Assembly (NCBI GenBank): GCA_964536375.1
Contig: CAZHXF010000014.1
Span: 1-60,039, forward strand
Origin: Desulfuromonas sp964536375
GTDB lineage: Bacteria > Desulfobacterota > Desulfuromonadia > Desulfuromonadales > Desulfuromonadaceae
Length of the DNA stretch: 60,039 bases
Reading direction: 5' to 3'
Below are positions 33,753 through 42,962 of the stretch, one piece after another. The notes below the pieces were generated by a model, which saw nothing but the letters and a program-made list of their open reading frames with translations, was not told the DNA's origin and did not search any database. Each line of letters begins with the position of its first letter. Within the stretch, counting starts at the first letter, position 1. The position numbers were made by a program, and so were the translations under genes.

Positions 33753-34271
33753 TTATAATAGCGCTTTCACTGCCGCGATTGCCGCTGCATAATCCGGCTC
33801 AGCGGTTACTTCGCCAACTATTTCACGATAAGCAACCTTGCCGTCTTGATCAATTACATATACCGCCCGCGCCAGCAGCTTTAACTCGTCAATCAATAGA
33901 CCGTAAGCCAGTCCGAATGAGCGCTCCTGATAGTCGGAAAGAGTTTTTACCCGCTCAATCCCGGCATTGCCACACCAACGGCTCTGGGCAAAAGGGAGGT
34001 CGAGACTGATGGTGTAGGTGATAACATCTTCGGGTAGCGCTGCGGCGTCCTGATTGAATCTGCGGGTCATGGTGTCGCAGACGCCGGTGTCCAGAGATGG
34101 GACCACTGCAATCAGCTGAATTTTACCCGCACCATCGCTTAGTGTTACTGGTTGCAAACTGTTGGTAACAACTTTGAACTCTGGTGCGCTGTCGCCAACT
34201 TTGATATCGGGACCAACTAAAGTAACCGGATTGCCTTTAAATGTGATTACCCCTGTTTTTTTATTTGTCAT
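33753..34271 (-). CDS. tpx: Thiol peroxidase (Tpx peroxiredoxin)
   Basis: A 172-aa atypical 2-Cys peroxiredoxin that reduces hydroperoxides with thioredoxin. The peroxidatic Cys is in VPSLDTGVCDTMTRRF and the resolving Cys in SRWCGNAG. The N-terminus VITFKGNPVTLVGPDIKVGDSAPEF is the Tpx form. ATG 34271 has GGAGGAAAC directly upstream; upstream frame extension is unsupported. No transit signal is visible, so it is cytoplasmic or loosely periplasmic. It lies 37 bases downstream of the cytochrome gene on the same strand. Confidence 0.95.
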   Translation of the reverse strand: MTNKKTGVITFKGNPVTLVGPDIKVGDSAPEFKVVTNSLQPVTLSDGAGKIQLIAVVPSLDTGVCDTMTRRFNQDAAALPEDVITYTISLDLPFAQSRWCGNAGIERVKTLSDYQERSFGLAYGLLIDELKLLARAVYVIDQDGKVAYREIVGEVTAEPDYAAAIAAVKALL

Positions 34272-34308
34272 GTTTCCTCCCGTTGAGTTGCGTATATGTT
34301 GAATTGTT

Positions 34309-34560
34309 TTATGTTGCTTTGTGGCAAAACAGACAGCGATTGGGATCAGGATGCCCAGCAGGAAATTCCATCCCCTCTTGACCATGGCAATCTTTGCAAG
34401 ATTTTTCCGCCGCTTTTTTGCCCTGTTTATGAAATATTTTATGGAATTCGGCGTGGGTTATATCCTGAGGGAGACGAGTGGTTGTTTCGTCCGGGGCTAC
34501 CCACAGCACCAGAACGATGATGACGCCTATGGCCAGAGTAATAATGTCGCGTTTGTTCAC
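34309..34560 (-). CDS. Small membrane-anchored dihaem cytochrome c
   Basis: An 83-aa protein with one N-terminal transmembrane anchor (about residues 6-22) and a periplasmic domain that holds two CxxCH haem sites, CKDCH (55-59) and CLFCH (76-80). A few His residues before them (H36, H40, H44) could be distal ligands. The start is GTG 34560 because AAGGA lies about nine bases upstream and the preceding gene stops at 34584; the frame extends farther only inside that gene. It is probably an electron carrier paired with the upstream membrane protein. Confidence 0.8.
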   Translation of the reverse strand: MNKRDIITLAIGVIIVLVLWVAPDETTTRLPQDITHAEFHKIFHKQGKKAAEKSCKDCHGQEGMEFPAGHPDPNRCLFCHKAT

Positions 34561-34583
34561 AGTAGAAAGATCCTTAATGGGCT

Positions 34584-34898
34584 TTAGTCGCCGCGCATAA
34601 ATAACATATAGATAAAGAAAAACATAATTGCCGCTCCGCCGCCGACAAACATAAAGATACCATCTGATGACTGCTCCAGATCGGTACCGCGTGCCGAAAT
34701 GTAAGCAGTCATGGCGATCAGCGCGGAAAGGCTGATGGTGGCAGTAAGCAGTAGGCGCCATTTCATCAACAGACTGATCCCAACGAATAACACTGCTCCG
34801 CCAATAAATAACCAGCTATGCAACAGGTCGAGCTCTTGGATGTAGCCGACTATCTCTTTTGTCTGCAGAACGTGCATCCAGTCTATAGATTGTGCCAT
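34584..34898 (-). CDS. Small three-helix membrane protein of unknown function
   Basis: A protein of about 104 aa with three hydrophobic helices (about residues 29-45, 48-66, 80-100). The start ATG 34898 has GGAA upstream; ATG 34913 is an alternative. It lies 23 bases before the dihaem cytochrome gene, so the two probably form a membrane redox unit, a common arrangement in metal- and sulfur-reducing bacteria. I do not recognise the family. Confidence 0.7.
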   Translation of the reverse strand: MAQSIDWMHVLQTKEIVGYIQELDLLHSWLFIGGAVLFVGISLLMKWRLLLTATISLSALIAMTAYISARGTDLEQSSDGIFMFVGGGAAIMFFFIYMLFMRGD

Positions 34899-35286
34899 GT
34901 CGGTTCCAATCAAATTTGATGGTTGTCAGATGTCTGTCAGCACCGCTACGTGTAATTAGTAGGTGAACAAAAAAGATACCATTTTGTGTAATAATTACAA
35001 GGGGTAAATTGTCTGAAAACCTTGACTCATCGCGAGTTTATGCCTATCATCGCAGCGCAATTGAGGCAACAACACTGTTGCAGTAAACTCGGGACTGTCC
35101 CCAAGGTTATCGGGGGCTGTTCCAAGAAGTTTACGATCTATGAAATTGTGGTGGTTCGCGGTGCAAAAGCCTGGAACAGCCCCCATGTGGGGACAGTCCA
35201 GCTATTGCTGGTGTCTACCCTTTAATTTGCGCCATACGTGCCTGTTCTTACTTGATAGGGATTATATGTTCCTGAGCTTTTTATAA
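34899..35286. other. Intergenic region between divergent genes, contains a repeat
   Basis: It holds the 108-bp GGACTGTCCCC inverted-repeat element at 35092-35199 and presumably the promoters of the cytochrome and murI operons. A 67-codon plus-strand frame crosses the repeat and has no ribosome site. Confidence 0.6.
35092..35199. repeat. REP/BIME-like inverted repeat element (GGACTGTCCCC type)
   Basis: The left arm has GGACTGTCCCC (35092-35102) and GGGGGCTGTTCCA (35112-35124). The right arm has TGGAACAGCCCCC (35172-35184) and GGGGACAGTCC (35189-35199). Each arm is also internally self-complementary, so the DNA can form two small hairpins or one large one. Such doublets resemble REP sequences mobilised by REP-associated tyrosine transposases; no transposase is in this window. 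Confidence 0.8.
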
Positions 35287-36168
35287 ATGAGTTCCACTGT
35301 GTCTAAAATTTTATCCAGAGCTGGTGCCAGCTTCAATTATTCTCGTGATCCTGACTGTGCTATAGGTGTGTTTGACTCAGGTGTGGGCGGATTGACGGTA
35401 CTGCATGAGTTGCGCCAGTTGCTGCCCGGGGAAAATCTGATTTATCTCGGTGATACTGCCCACGTCCCTTATGGTACCAAAAGTGCCGAAACAGTGCGCA
35501 AGTATTCACTGGAGGCAGCCAACTTCCTGGTGCACAAGCAGGTTAAGATGGTGGTGGTGGCGTGTAATACCGCTTCATCGGTGGCGTTAGAGTTGCTGCA
35601 ACGTCAGCTACAAGTTCCGGTGGTAGGTGTCATTGCGCCGGGAGCGCAGCGTGCGGTAGCCTTGACGCGCAGCGGTGTTGTTGGTGTCATTGGCACGGAA
35701 GGAACCGTGGCCAGCGATGCCTATCCGCAGGCTTTGCGCGCGCTCAATGCTCAGATAAAGGTTTTTTCTGCTGCCTGTCCATTGTTTGTCCCTCTGGCCG
35801 AAGAGGGCTGGGCGCAGCATGCTATCGCTGGATTGGCAGCCCAAGAATATCTGGCTCCGTTGCTTGCCGCGCAGATTGATACTTTGGTGTTGGGCTGTAC
35901 CCACTATCCATTGCTGAAACCGATATTGCATAAGGTATTACCGGCAACGGTACAAATGGTCGATTCTGCTCAGGAAACTGCTCTCACCGTGCGGCGTATG
36001 CTTGCCGCCGACGGATTGTTGAATAGTCAGGACAGCGGTGACTGGAAGTTCTTTGTGACCGATGTCCCACAGCGTTTTGTCAGGGTTGGCGAGGCCTTTC
36101 TCGGTACCAGTTTAACCGCGGTGGAACGGGTGGAACTGGAAGCTGTTAACTGCGGGGTGTTACGATGA
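35287..36168 (+). CDS. murI: Glutamate racemase
   Basis: A 293-aa enzyme that makes D-glutamate for peptidoglycan. Motifs are IGVFDSGVGGLTVLHEL, YLGDTAHVPYGTKS, VVACNTASSVALE (first catalytic Cys) and LVLGCTHYPLL (second catalytic Cys). The N-terminus extends about 25 residues before the conserved start. It overlaps the GerMN gene by four bases (ATGA), the first of three coupled genes. Confidence 0.96.
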   Translation: MSSTVSKILSRAGASFNYSRDPDCAIGVFDSGVGGLTVLHELRQLLPGENLIYLGDTAHVPYGTKSAETVRKYSLEAANFLVHKQVKMVVVACNTASSVALELLQRQLQVPVVGVIAPGAQRAVALTRSGVVGVIGTEGTVASDAYPQALRALNAQIKVFSAACPLFVPLAEEGWAQHAIAGLAAQEYLAPLLAAQIDTLVLGCTHYPLLKPILHKVLPATVQMVDSAQETALTVRRMLAADGLLNSQDSGDWKFFVTDVPQRFVRVGEAFLGTSLTAVERVELEAVNCGVLR

Positions 36169-36878
36169 AAAAAGTACTCTTATTGGTGCTGTTTATGGCG
36201 CTGTTGGCCTTTTTGGCTGGCGTAGCGCTGGTGCTGAAGCCGTTCGGTGATTTTAGCGCCGGGCACAAGGAAAATAAGGTCAGTGTGCCCATGCGCGCAC
36301 CACAATCAGCTGAGGTTCAGCGCGAAGTTATCCTCTATTTTGGCACTCTGGGGGTACCACGTTTGGCCCAACAGATGCGCTATGTTGCCGAGTGTGATAC
36401 GGAGAGCGAGTGCATAATGGGCCTGGTGGAGCAGCTAATCGCGGGGCCTGAGATTAGTGCAAATGGCTCGGGGGCGGATCTGGTTCCAGTCTTGCCCGCA
36501 CAAGCGCTGCTGTTAGATGCCGAGGTTGTCGATGAGACGGTTAAACTTAATTTTAATAAAGCGTTAATCAGTCATCATCCCGGTGGTAGTAGCACGGAGT
36601 TATTGACTGTCCATGCTATTATCAATACTTTAGCGGCAAACTTGCCGCACATCCGGGATATGGTGCTGTTGGTTGACGGTCAACCTATAGAGACCCTGCG
36701 CGGGCACGTTGATTTACGCCTGCCCATAGCTGCCGATTTCTCTCTGGTACGTCAGGAGAGTGAGGTGGCAGCCGTGGAGCCACTGGAGAATCATCCAGAT
36801 GCCGCTGGAGTGGAAAATTTGAAATTAATACAACAAGATAGCCCCCATGGCGACCAGTCTGGAGAAAATATACAATGA
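36165..36878 (+). CDS. GerMN-domain protein, membrane-anchored
   Basis: A 237-aa protein with an N-terminal transmembrane signal anchor (about residues 4-25) and an exported GerMN domain (about 50-195; VILYFGTLGVPRLAQQMR, MGLVEQLIAGP, VKLNFNKALISHHPGGSSTELLTVHAIINTLAAN). GerMN domains occur in germination and cell-envelope proteins and are thought to bind peptidoglycan or ligands. Its place after murI fits a cell-wall role. The C-terminal 40 residues are low-complexity and acidic. It overlaps metH by four bases. Confidence 0.85.
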   Translation: MKKVLLLVLFMALLAFLAGVALVLKPFGDFSAGHKENKVSVPMRAPQSAEVQREVILYFGTLGVPRLAQQMRYVAECDTESECIMGLVEQLIAGPEISANGSGADLVPVLPAQALLLDAEVVDETVKLNFNKALISHHPGGSSTELLTVHAIINTLAANLPHIRDMVLLVDGQPIETLRGHVDLRLPIAADFSLVRQESEVAAVEPLENHPDAAGVENLKLIQQDSPHGDQSGENIQ

Positions 36879-39292
36879 GTAGATTTTTACAGATAATAAA
36901 AGAGCAGGTGCTGATTCTCGATGGTGCCATGGGTACTATGTTGCAGGCGCGCGGTTTGCCGGCTGGCGGCTGCCCGGAGCAGATGAATCTGGATGCTCCT
37001 GAAGTAGTTGCCGGGGTGCATCGCGAATATGCACAGGCCGGGGCGCGCATAATAGTAAGTAATACTTTTGGGGGTACGCGCAGTAAATTGAGTCATTACG
37101 ACCTGGAGGACAGGCTGCATGAAATCAATGTGCGCGGCGTGGAGTTGGCGCGCCAATCTCTTCTCAATCCCGAACTTGATTTTGTCGCCGGTTGTATTGG
37201 TCCCACCGGGCGTTTTGTAGAGCCTGTTGGTGATGCCAGCTTTAGCGAGATGGTTGAAATCTTTGGGGAGCAGGTGCGGGCGCTGGTTGCTGGTGGTGCC
37301 GACTTACTGACCTGTGAGACATTTTTGGATATTCGCGAATTAAAAGCAGCGGTAATTGCCTGCCGCCAGTACTCCAATTTGCCGGTTATGGCTCTGATGA
37401 CTTTTGACGATGGTGGGCGCACCGTTTTGGGAACCTCCCCAGCCTCTGCTGCTGTAACACTTGAGGGTCTTCAGGTGGATGTAGTTGGCACCAATTGCGG
37501 TTTAGGTATTGATGGCATGTGTGAGCTGATCGAGCAGATGCGCACCGTGAGTTCGTTACCGATGATCGCCCAGGCCAATGCCGGGTTGCCCATAATGCGC
37601 AATGGCGAGACATTCTTTCCTGCCAGCCCAGCTGATATGACGGTGTGTCATGAGCGTCTGATTGAGCTGGGAGTGCGGGTTATCGGGGGCTGTTGCGGTA
37701 CGACCCCGGAGCATATTCAAGCCATGGCACAAGCACTGACCAAGTTGGGTCAGAGTTGGACTGCGCCAGCACGGCGCGGCATGTTATCGAGCAGAACTGA
37801 AGTGGTGGCTGTCGGTGTTGATCAACCCTGCGCTATTATTGGTGAGCGCATCAACCCCACCGGCAAGAAGGGCTACAGTGCTGAGCTGCGTGAAGGTAAG
37901 ACTGCCTATATCCGCCGTGAAGCTCAAGAGCAAACTGTTGCGGGAGCCACATTGCTCGATGTTAACTGCGGTGCTCCCGGAGCTGATGAGCCGGTGGCTT
38001 TGGAACGGGCAGTTTTTGCTATTAGTGGTGTCAGTACCACCCCGCTGGTGTTGGATTCTTCTGATCCTATAGCTTTAGAGCGTGGCTTACAGGCTGCTGA
38101 CGGTAAAGTGTTGATCAACTCGGTTAACGGCGAGGAAAAGAGTCTCAACGCCGTGTTACCACTGGCGCGCAAATATGGTGCTGCCATTATTGGGCTAACT
38201 CTCGATGGTCGTGGTATTCCGCAAACCGCAGCCGGGCGCTTGGAAATAGCTCAGCGCATTATTGACCGTGCCGAAGCTGTAGGAATTCCGCGCTGCGATA
38301 TAGTCATCGATTGTCTGGCACTTACCGTTTCGGCGGAACAGGATCAAGCGCGGCAGACTCTGCAGGCGATCCGGACTCTCAGCCAACAGGGGATGGCCAC
38401 AGTGTTGGGGGTGAGCAATATCTCCTTTGGCTTACCCAATCGCCCCCTGCTGTCGGCGACTTTTTTTGCTATGGCGTTGGAGGCGGGCTTGAGCGCGGCG
38501 ATTGTGAATCCTAAAGATGCTGCCATGATGAACGCCTTCCGCTGCGCCATGGTGCTTATTGGCAAAGATGTGCGCGCCGAGAACTATATTGCTAGCTGTG
38601 CTGGTGATACAGCTGAAAAAACGGCTGGGGCAAAAGCGAGTGCGGCGTTAAGTGATGCCGAGTTGCCGATGCTGCAACGTTTAGCCAAAGCGATTATCAA
38701 TGGTGACAAAGATGGCGTGGTGGCGTTGGTTGAACAGGCGCTGGCTGAAGGTCTGGAGATATTGCAAATTAGCAATGACGGTCTGCTGGCGGGTTTGGAG
38801 GAGATCGGGCGCCGCTTTGGAGCCAATCAGATTTTCCTGCCGCAGGTGTTGTTAAGTGCCGAAACCATGAAAATAGCTTTTACCCGTTTGAAGCAGGAGA
38901 TGCATGGCGCAGAAATGGTGACGCTGGGCAAGATTATGATGGCAACTGTTGAGGGCGATATTCACGATATCGGCAAAAACATTGTCTGTACCCTGCTGGA
39001 AAATTATGGCTTTGAGGTTATTGATCTCGGCAAGAATGTATCTGCTGCCACCATTGTTGCGCAGGCACAGGCGCACCAAGTTGATGCGGTTGGTTTGTCG
39101 GCGTTGATGACTACCACGTTACAACAGATGCAAATCACCATAACCGCTTTACGCGAAGCCGGAGTAAAGGTGTTTACTATGGTTGGCGGAGCGGTAGTTT
39201 CGCAGGAATATGCTGACGAAATTGGTGCTGATCTGTATGCCACAGATGCACTGGAGGCAGTGGCAAAAATTAAAAAATTATTGCAGGCATAA
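36875..39292 (+). CDS. metH: Cobalamin-dependent methionine synthase without the reactivation domain
   Basis: An 805-aa protein that transfers methyl from methyltetrahydrofolate to homocysteine. In order: homocysteine domain (about 1-300, DGAMGTMLQARGL, zinc Cys in GTNCG and GGCCGTTPEHI), pterin domain (about 315-570, GERINPTGKK, DVNCGAPGADE), cobalamin cap and B12-binding domain (about 590-805, EGDIHDIGKNIV with the axial His, then GGAVVSQEYADEIGAD). The C-terminal AdoMet-binding activation domain of the E. coli enzyme (about 300 residues) is absent. Short MetH forms of this kind are known in anaerobes and rely on a separate reactivase. Third gene of the murI operon. Confidence 0.95.
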   Translation: MSRFLQIIKEQVLILDGAMGTMLQARGLPAGGCPEQMNLDAPEVVAGVHREYAQAGARIIVSNTFGGTRSKLSHYDLEDRLHEINVRGVELARQSLLNPELDFVAGCIGPTGRFVEPVGDASFSEMVEIFGEQVRALVAGGADLLTCETFLDIRELKAAVIACRQYSNLPVMALMTFDDGGRTVLGTSPASAAVTLEGLQVDVVGTNCGLGIDGMCELIEQMRTVSSLPMIAQANAGLPIMRNGETFFPASPADMTVCHERLIELGVRVIGGCCGTTPEHIQAMAQALTKLGQSWTAPARRGMLSSRTEVVAVGVDQPCAIIGERINPTGKKGYSAELREGKTAYIRREAQEQTVAGATLLDVNCGAPGADEPVALERAVFAISGVSTTPLVLDSSDPIALERGLQAADGKVLINSVNGEEKSLNAVLPLARKYGAAIIGLTLDGRGIPQTAAGRLEIAQRIIDRAEAVGIPRCDIVIDCLALTVSAEQDQARQTLQAIRTLSQQGMATVLGVSNISFGLPNRPLLSATFFAMALEAGLSAAIVNPKDAAMMNAFRCAMVLIGKDVRAENYIASCAGDTAEKTAGAKASAALSDAELPMLQRLAKAIINGDKDGVVALVEQALAEGLEILQISNDGLLAGLEEIGRRFGANQIFLPQVLLSAETMKIAFTRLKQEMHGAEMVTLGKIMMATVEGDIHDIGKNIVCTLLENYGFEVIDLGKNVSAATIVAQAQAHQVDAVGLSALMTTTLQQMQITITALREAGVKVFTMVGGAVVSQEYADEIGADLYATDALEAVAKIKKLLQA

Positions 39293-39640
39293 AACAAGAC
39301 TGATGTGCTGCAAGGTTTAATATTCTTCCTGATTAATACCAATCTTGCGCTAGCGCCAAAAAGCTCGTCACTCTCGCGTAGGCGGGAGTCTAGAAATTCA
39401 TGTACAACCTCTGGATATCCGTTTTCGCGGGCATGACGGATACGGGGAGCACAACCAGAGCTGAAGATTAGTGCTACTCAGGATATTTTTTACCGAGCGT
39501 AGTGGCGTTTTCCCGGTACAGGTTTCCATGGAAAGCATCTGCTGGTTCTGTGCTATCATGAGAAGATATTTCTTCCTCTCTCAGGGTGGTTAGTTTCCCA
39601 TTTTTAGGGAGACTATCCGTTTTACAGACAAGGACCTAGC
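39293..39640. other. Intergenic region with MITE-like copy B
   Basis: Besides the 157-bp element, the last 150 bases (39484-39640) presumably contain the promoter of the transglutaminase/ATP-grasp cluster. GGGAGACTATCC near 39607 and a possible GGACCTAGC ribosome site just before ATG 39641 are visible. No gene is supported. Confidence 0.5.
39327..39483 (-). mobile_element. 157-bp MITE-like element, copy B
   Basis: The same element as 17210-17366 in opposite orientation and of identical length, with roughly 25 differences by eye and no indels. The terminal repeats read ACCAATCTTGCGCT (39338-39351) and AGCTGAAGATTAGT (39459-39472), now imperfect, and are extended by TCCTGA/TCAGGA ends. AT-rich sequence like AATATT flanks both sides. 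It lies between metH and the ATP-grasp cluster. Confidence 0.85.
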
Positions 39641-42600
39641 ATGTCGATCCGCATTGCCTGCTATCACAATACGCACTACAAGTTTGACCGCCCGGTCGTG
39701 CTGTCCCCACATATACTGCGTCTACGTCCGGCACCGCACTCGCGAACTCCGATTCACGCCTATTCACTGAAAATCAAACCAGAAAATCACTTTATCAACT
39801 GGCAGCAGGATGCCTTTGGCAACTATATGGCGCGCCTGGTTTTTCCGGAGAAGACCCGTGAACTGAGTATCGAAGTTGAGATTATCGCCGATATGACGGT
39901 GTATAATCCGTTCGATTTTTTCATCGAAGGATATGCAGAAAACTTCCCATTTGCTTACGCTAAGCTGGAACAAAGCGAATTATTACCCTATTTCCAGAAG
40001 ATCAAAACGGGACCGTTGTTGCTTAAATGGCTGGAACCGTTTGTTGATTACCAGGCTAAGACCATCGGTTTCGTGGTCGAAGTTAACCGGCGCTTGCAGC
40101 AAACGATTAACTATGCGGTACGCATGGAACCAGGGGTGCAAAGCTGCGAAACTACTCTGGGACTGTCCCTAGGTTCGTGCCGGGACTCGGCGTGGTTATT
40201 AGTGCAGATTATGCGCCACCTTGGCTTGGCGGCGCGCTTTGTCAGCGGGTACCTGATTCAGTTGGCTGCCGATGAAAAGGCGGTGGACGGCCCTTCCGGT
40301 TCGGAGGCAGATTTTACTGATCTTCATGCCTGGACCGAAATCTATATCCCCGGTGCTGGCTGGGTTGGTCTCGACCCAACATCCGGACTGTTGGCAGGTG
40401 AAGGGCATATTCCCCTCGCTTGCACACCTCACCCTCTAAGTGCGGCGCCGGTTACCGGTGCTACCGATATCTGTGAAGTGACCCTTGACCACCGCAATAC
40501 CGTAGCGCGTATTCACGAAGACCCGCGTGTTACCAAACCTTACAGCGATGAGCAATGGTTGGCGGTTGATGCCTTGGGTAAGATGGTGGATGAGGAGATG
40601 ACTGCTGCCGACATGCGTCTTACCATGGGCGGCGCGCCGACATTTGTCTCCATTGAGGACATGGAGAGTGCGCAATGGAACACTGCCGCCGACGGTGAGA
40701 ATAAACGCAAGCTGGCAGATGAGCTTACTCTGCGGCTGCGGGACAACTTTGGCACCGCAGGGATGTTGCATTTCGGTCAGGGTAAATGGTGTCAGGGGGA
40801 GGTGTTACCCCGTTGGGCTTATGGTTGTTTCTGGCGCAAAGATGGTCAACCGGTATGGAAAAATGCCGACCTGCTGGCTGACATTTATCAGGACTACAAG
40901 TTTACCCATATTGATGCGGGTAAATTTGCCGAGAATCTAACAGCTCGTCTTGGAATCCGTAAAGATTACCTAGTCGTCGGTTATGAAGATATCTTCTATT
41001 GGTTGTGGAAAGAGGAGAACCTTCCCGATAACCTCGACCCGCTTAAAGCAAATCTGGAGGATGCCGCTGAGCGCCGTGCTCTGGCAAGAGTCTTGAACAA
41101 CGGGCTGCAAAATCCGGTTGGCTACGCTCTGCCGCTTAAGTGGGATAGTGTCAATCACTCGTGGAAGAGCAGCCAGTGGAATTTCCGCCGCGACCAGATG
41201 TTCCTAATCCCCGGAGATACAGCCATGGGTGTGCGGCTACCCCTCAATTCACTGCCGTGGATGGCTCCAGATAAGAGGGAGCCTTTCTATGCACGCGACC
41301 AGTTCGCGGAGCTTGCAGAATTGGACTCTCACGCGCAGTTGAGTGCAGAGACTGGCGCTGGCGCAGATACGCTGCAGCAGGATGATCCCACTGAAGTTGA
41401 AATCTCACACACCGCAATTTGTATCGAAGCCAGAGATGGCAGACTACATGTTTTTATGCCGCTATTAAGCACCTTGGAAGAGTATCTGCATTTGGTTGCC
41501 ACCGTTGAAAACGTAGCTGGAGAACTCAGGATGCCGGTGGTTTTCGAAGGTTACGCGCCCCCGCGTGATGCGCGGTTACAGCGCTTGCTGGTGACTCCAG
41601 ATCCGGGCGTAATCAAGGTTAATATCCATCCAGCAAGCAATTGGCAGGAGCAAGTGGACAATACTACCCGCCTCTATGCACAGGCGCGCCAATGCCGTCT
41701 GGGCACAGAAAAGTTTATGCAAGATGGCCGCCGTATCGGCACTGGTGGCGGTAACCATATCACTTTAGGCGGTGCAACTCCGGCCGATAGCCCGATGCTG
41801 CGCCGTCCCGACCTGTTACGTAGTCTGGTGACCTACTGGCAGCACCATCCCGGACTATCCTATCTGTTTTCTGGAATGTTCCTCGGTCCTAGCAGCCTAG
41901 CGCCGCGCATCGATGAAGCGCGTGATGATTCGCTTTACGAGCTGGAGATTGCTTTTCAGCAAATACCCCAAGGGGAGACGGTTCCTCCGTGGTTGGTAGA
42001 TCGCCTGCTGCGCAATCTGCTGATAGATGCTAGCGGTAATACCCACCGGGCAGAGTTCTGCATAGATAAACTATATTCACCAGATAGTGCCACCGGGCGC
42101 CTCGGAATCGTTGAATTACGCGCCTGTGAGATGCCGCCGCATGCACGCATGAGTCTGGTGCAAAACCTGCTATTGCGCACTCTGCTGGCTTGGCTTTGGA
42201 AAAAACCTTACGCGCAGAAGCTGGTGCGCTGGGGCACCGAGTTGCATGACCGTTTTATGCTCCCTTACTATGTGCGTAAGGATATGCAGGAGGTCGTTGC
42301 CGATCTACAGCAGGCTGGATATCCGTTTCAGCTGGAATGGCTTGACCCCTTCTTCGAGTTTCGTTTTCCACGCTACGGCACGCTGCAACTTGATGGTATC
42401 GAGTTGGAACTGCGTTTCGCCATCGAGCCGTGGCATGTTCTGGGTGGGGAAGTTACCAGTAAGGGCACGGCGCGCTACGTCGATTCTTCGGTGGAACGCT
42501 TGCAGGTGCATGTCACCGGCATTACCGAAGGGCGGCACGTGCTTGCCTGTAATGGACGGCGCTTGCCGTTGCGCAGAACTGGGCGCAAGGATGAATTTGT

Positions 42601-42913
42601 TGTCGGGGTACGCTATCGAGCTTGGCAGCCGTCATCAGCTCTGCACCCGACAATTAAACCGCATACGCCGTTGATCTTCGATGTTATTGACAGTTGGACC
42701 GGGCGCTCTATCGGGGGTTGCAGCTACCATGTATCGCATCCTGGCGGGCGTAGTTACAATGATTTCCCGGTTAATGCCATCACCGCTGAGTCGCGCCGGG
42801 GAGCCTTGTTCACAGTGACCGAACACACTCCGGGTTTAATGGCTCCACCCATTGAAGAGCTGAACGGTGAATGCCCCTATACTCTGGATTTACGCCTAGG
42901 ACCAAACCGCTAA
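39641..42913 (+). CDS. Transglutaminase domain fused to DUF2126 (circularly permuted ligase-like)
   Basis: A 1090-aa cytoplasmic protein. Residues 1-280 are a bacterial transglutaminase-like unit with N-terminal beta domain (IACYHNTHYKFDRPVVLSPHILRLRP) and an intact Cys180 (GSCRDSAW), His229 (LHAWTE), Asp245 (GLDPTSG) triad. Residues about 300-1090 are DUF2126, starting TMGGAPTFVSIEDMES; the family was proposed to be a circularly permuted glutamine-synthetase-like amidoligase. The fusion is the usual form. It is first of five co-directional genes with ATP-grasp and alpha-E proteins, a predicted peptide synthesis or tagging system whose product is unknown. Confidence 0.9.
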   Translation: MSIRIACYHNTHYKFDRPVVLSPHILRLRPAPHSRTPIHAYSLKIKPENHFINWQQDAFGNYMARLVFPEKTRELSIEVEIIADMTVYNPFDFFIEGYAENFPFAYAKLEQSELLPYFQKIKTGPLLLKWLEPFVDYQAKTIGFVVEVNRRLQQTINYAVRMEPGVQSCETTLGLSLGSCRDSAWLLVQIMRHLGLAARFVSGYLIQLAADEKAVDGPSGSEADFTDLHAWTEIYIPGAGWVGLDPTSGLLAGEGHIPLACTPHPLSAAPVTGATDICEVTLDHRNTVARIHEDPRVTKPYSDEQWLAVDALGKMVDEEMTAADMRLTMGGAPTFVSIEDMESAQWNTAADGENKRKLADELTLRLRDNFGTAGMLHFGQGKWCQGEVLPRWAYGCFWRKDGQPVWKNADLLADIYQDYKFTHIDAGKFAENLTARLGIRKDYLVVGYEDIFYWLWKEENLPDNLDPLKANLEDAAERRALARVLNNGLQNPVGYALPLKWDSVNHSWKSSQWNFRRDQMFLIPGDTAMGVRLPLNSLPWMAPDKREPFYARDQFAELAELDSHAQLSAETGAGADTLQQDDPTEVEISHTAICIEARDGRLHVFMPLLSTLEEYLHLVATVENVAGELRMPVVFEGYAPPRDARLQRLLVTPDPGVIKVNIHPASNWQEQVDNTTRLYAQARQCRLGTEKFMQDGRRIGTGGGNHITLGGATPADSPMLRRPDLLRSLVTYWQHHPGLSYLFSGMFLGPSSLAPRIDEARDDSLYELEIAFQQIPQGETVPPWLVDRLLRNLLIDASGNTHRAEFCIDKLYSPDSATGRLGIVELRACEMPPHARMSLVQNLLLRTLLAWLWKKPYAQKLVRWGTELHDRFMLPYYVRKDMQEVVADLQQAGYPFQLEWLDPFFEFRFPRYGTLQLDGIELELRFAIEPWHVLGGEVTSKGTARYVDSSVERLQVHVTGITEGRHVLACNGRRLPLRRTGRKDEFVVGVRYRAWQPSSALHPTIKPHTPLIFDVIDSWTGRSIGGCSYHVSHPGGRSYNDFPVNAITAESRRGALFTVTEHTPGLMAPPIEELNGECPYTLDLRLGPNR

Positions 42914-42962
42914 ATAAAAGTTGCGCTTTAATTGCTAGAGCGCTGCCTGAGAGACAACAGCA

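Noticed and set aside
35022..35225. 67-codon plus-strand open frame upstream of murI
   Set aside because: It consists largely of the inverted-repeat element and has no ribosome site.
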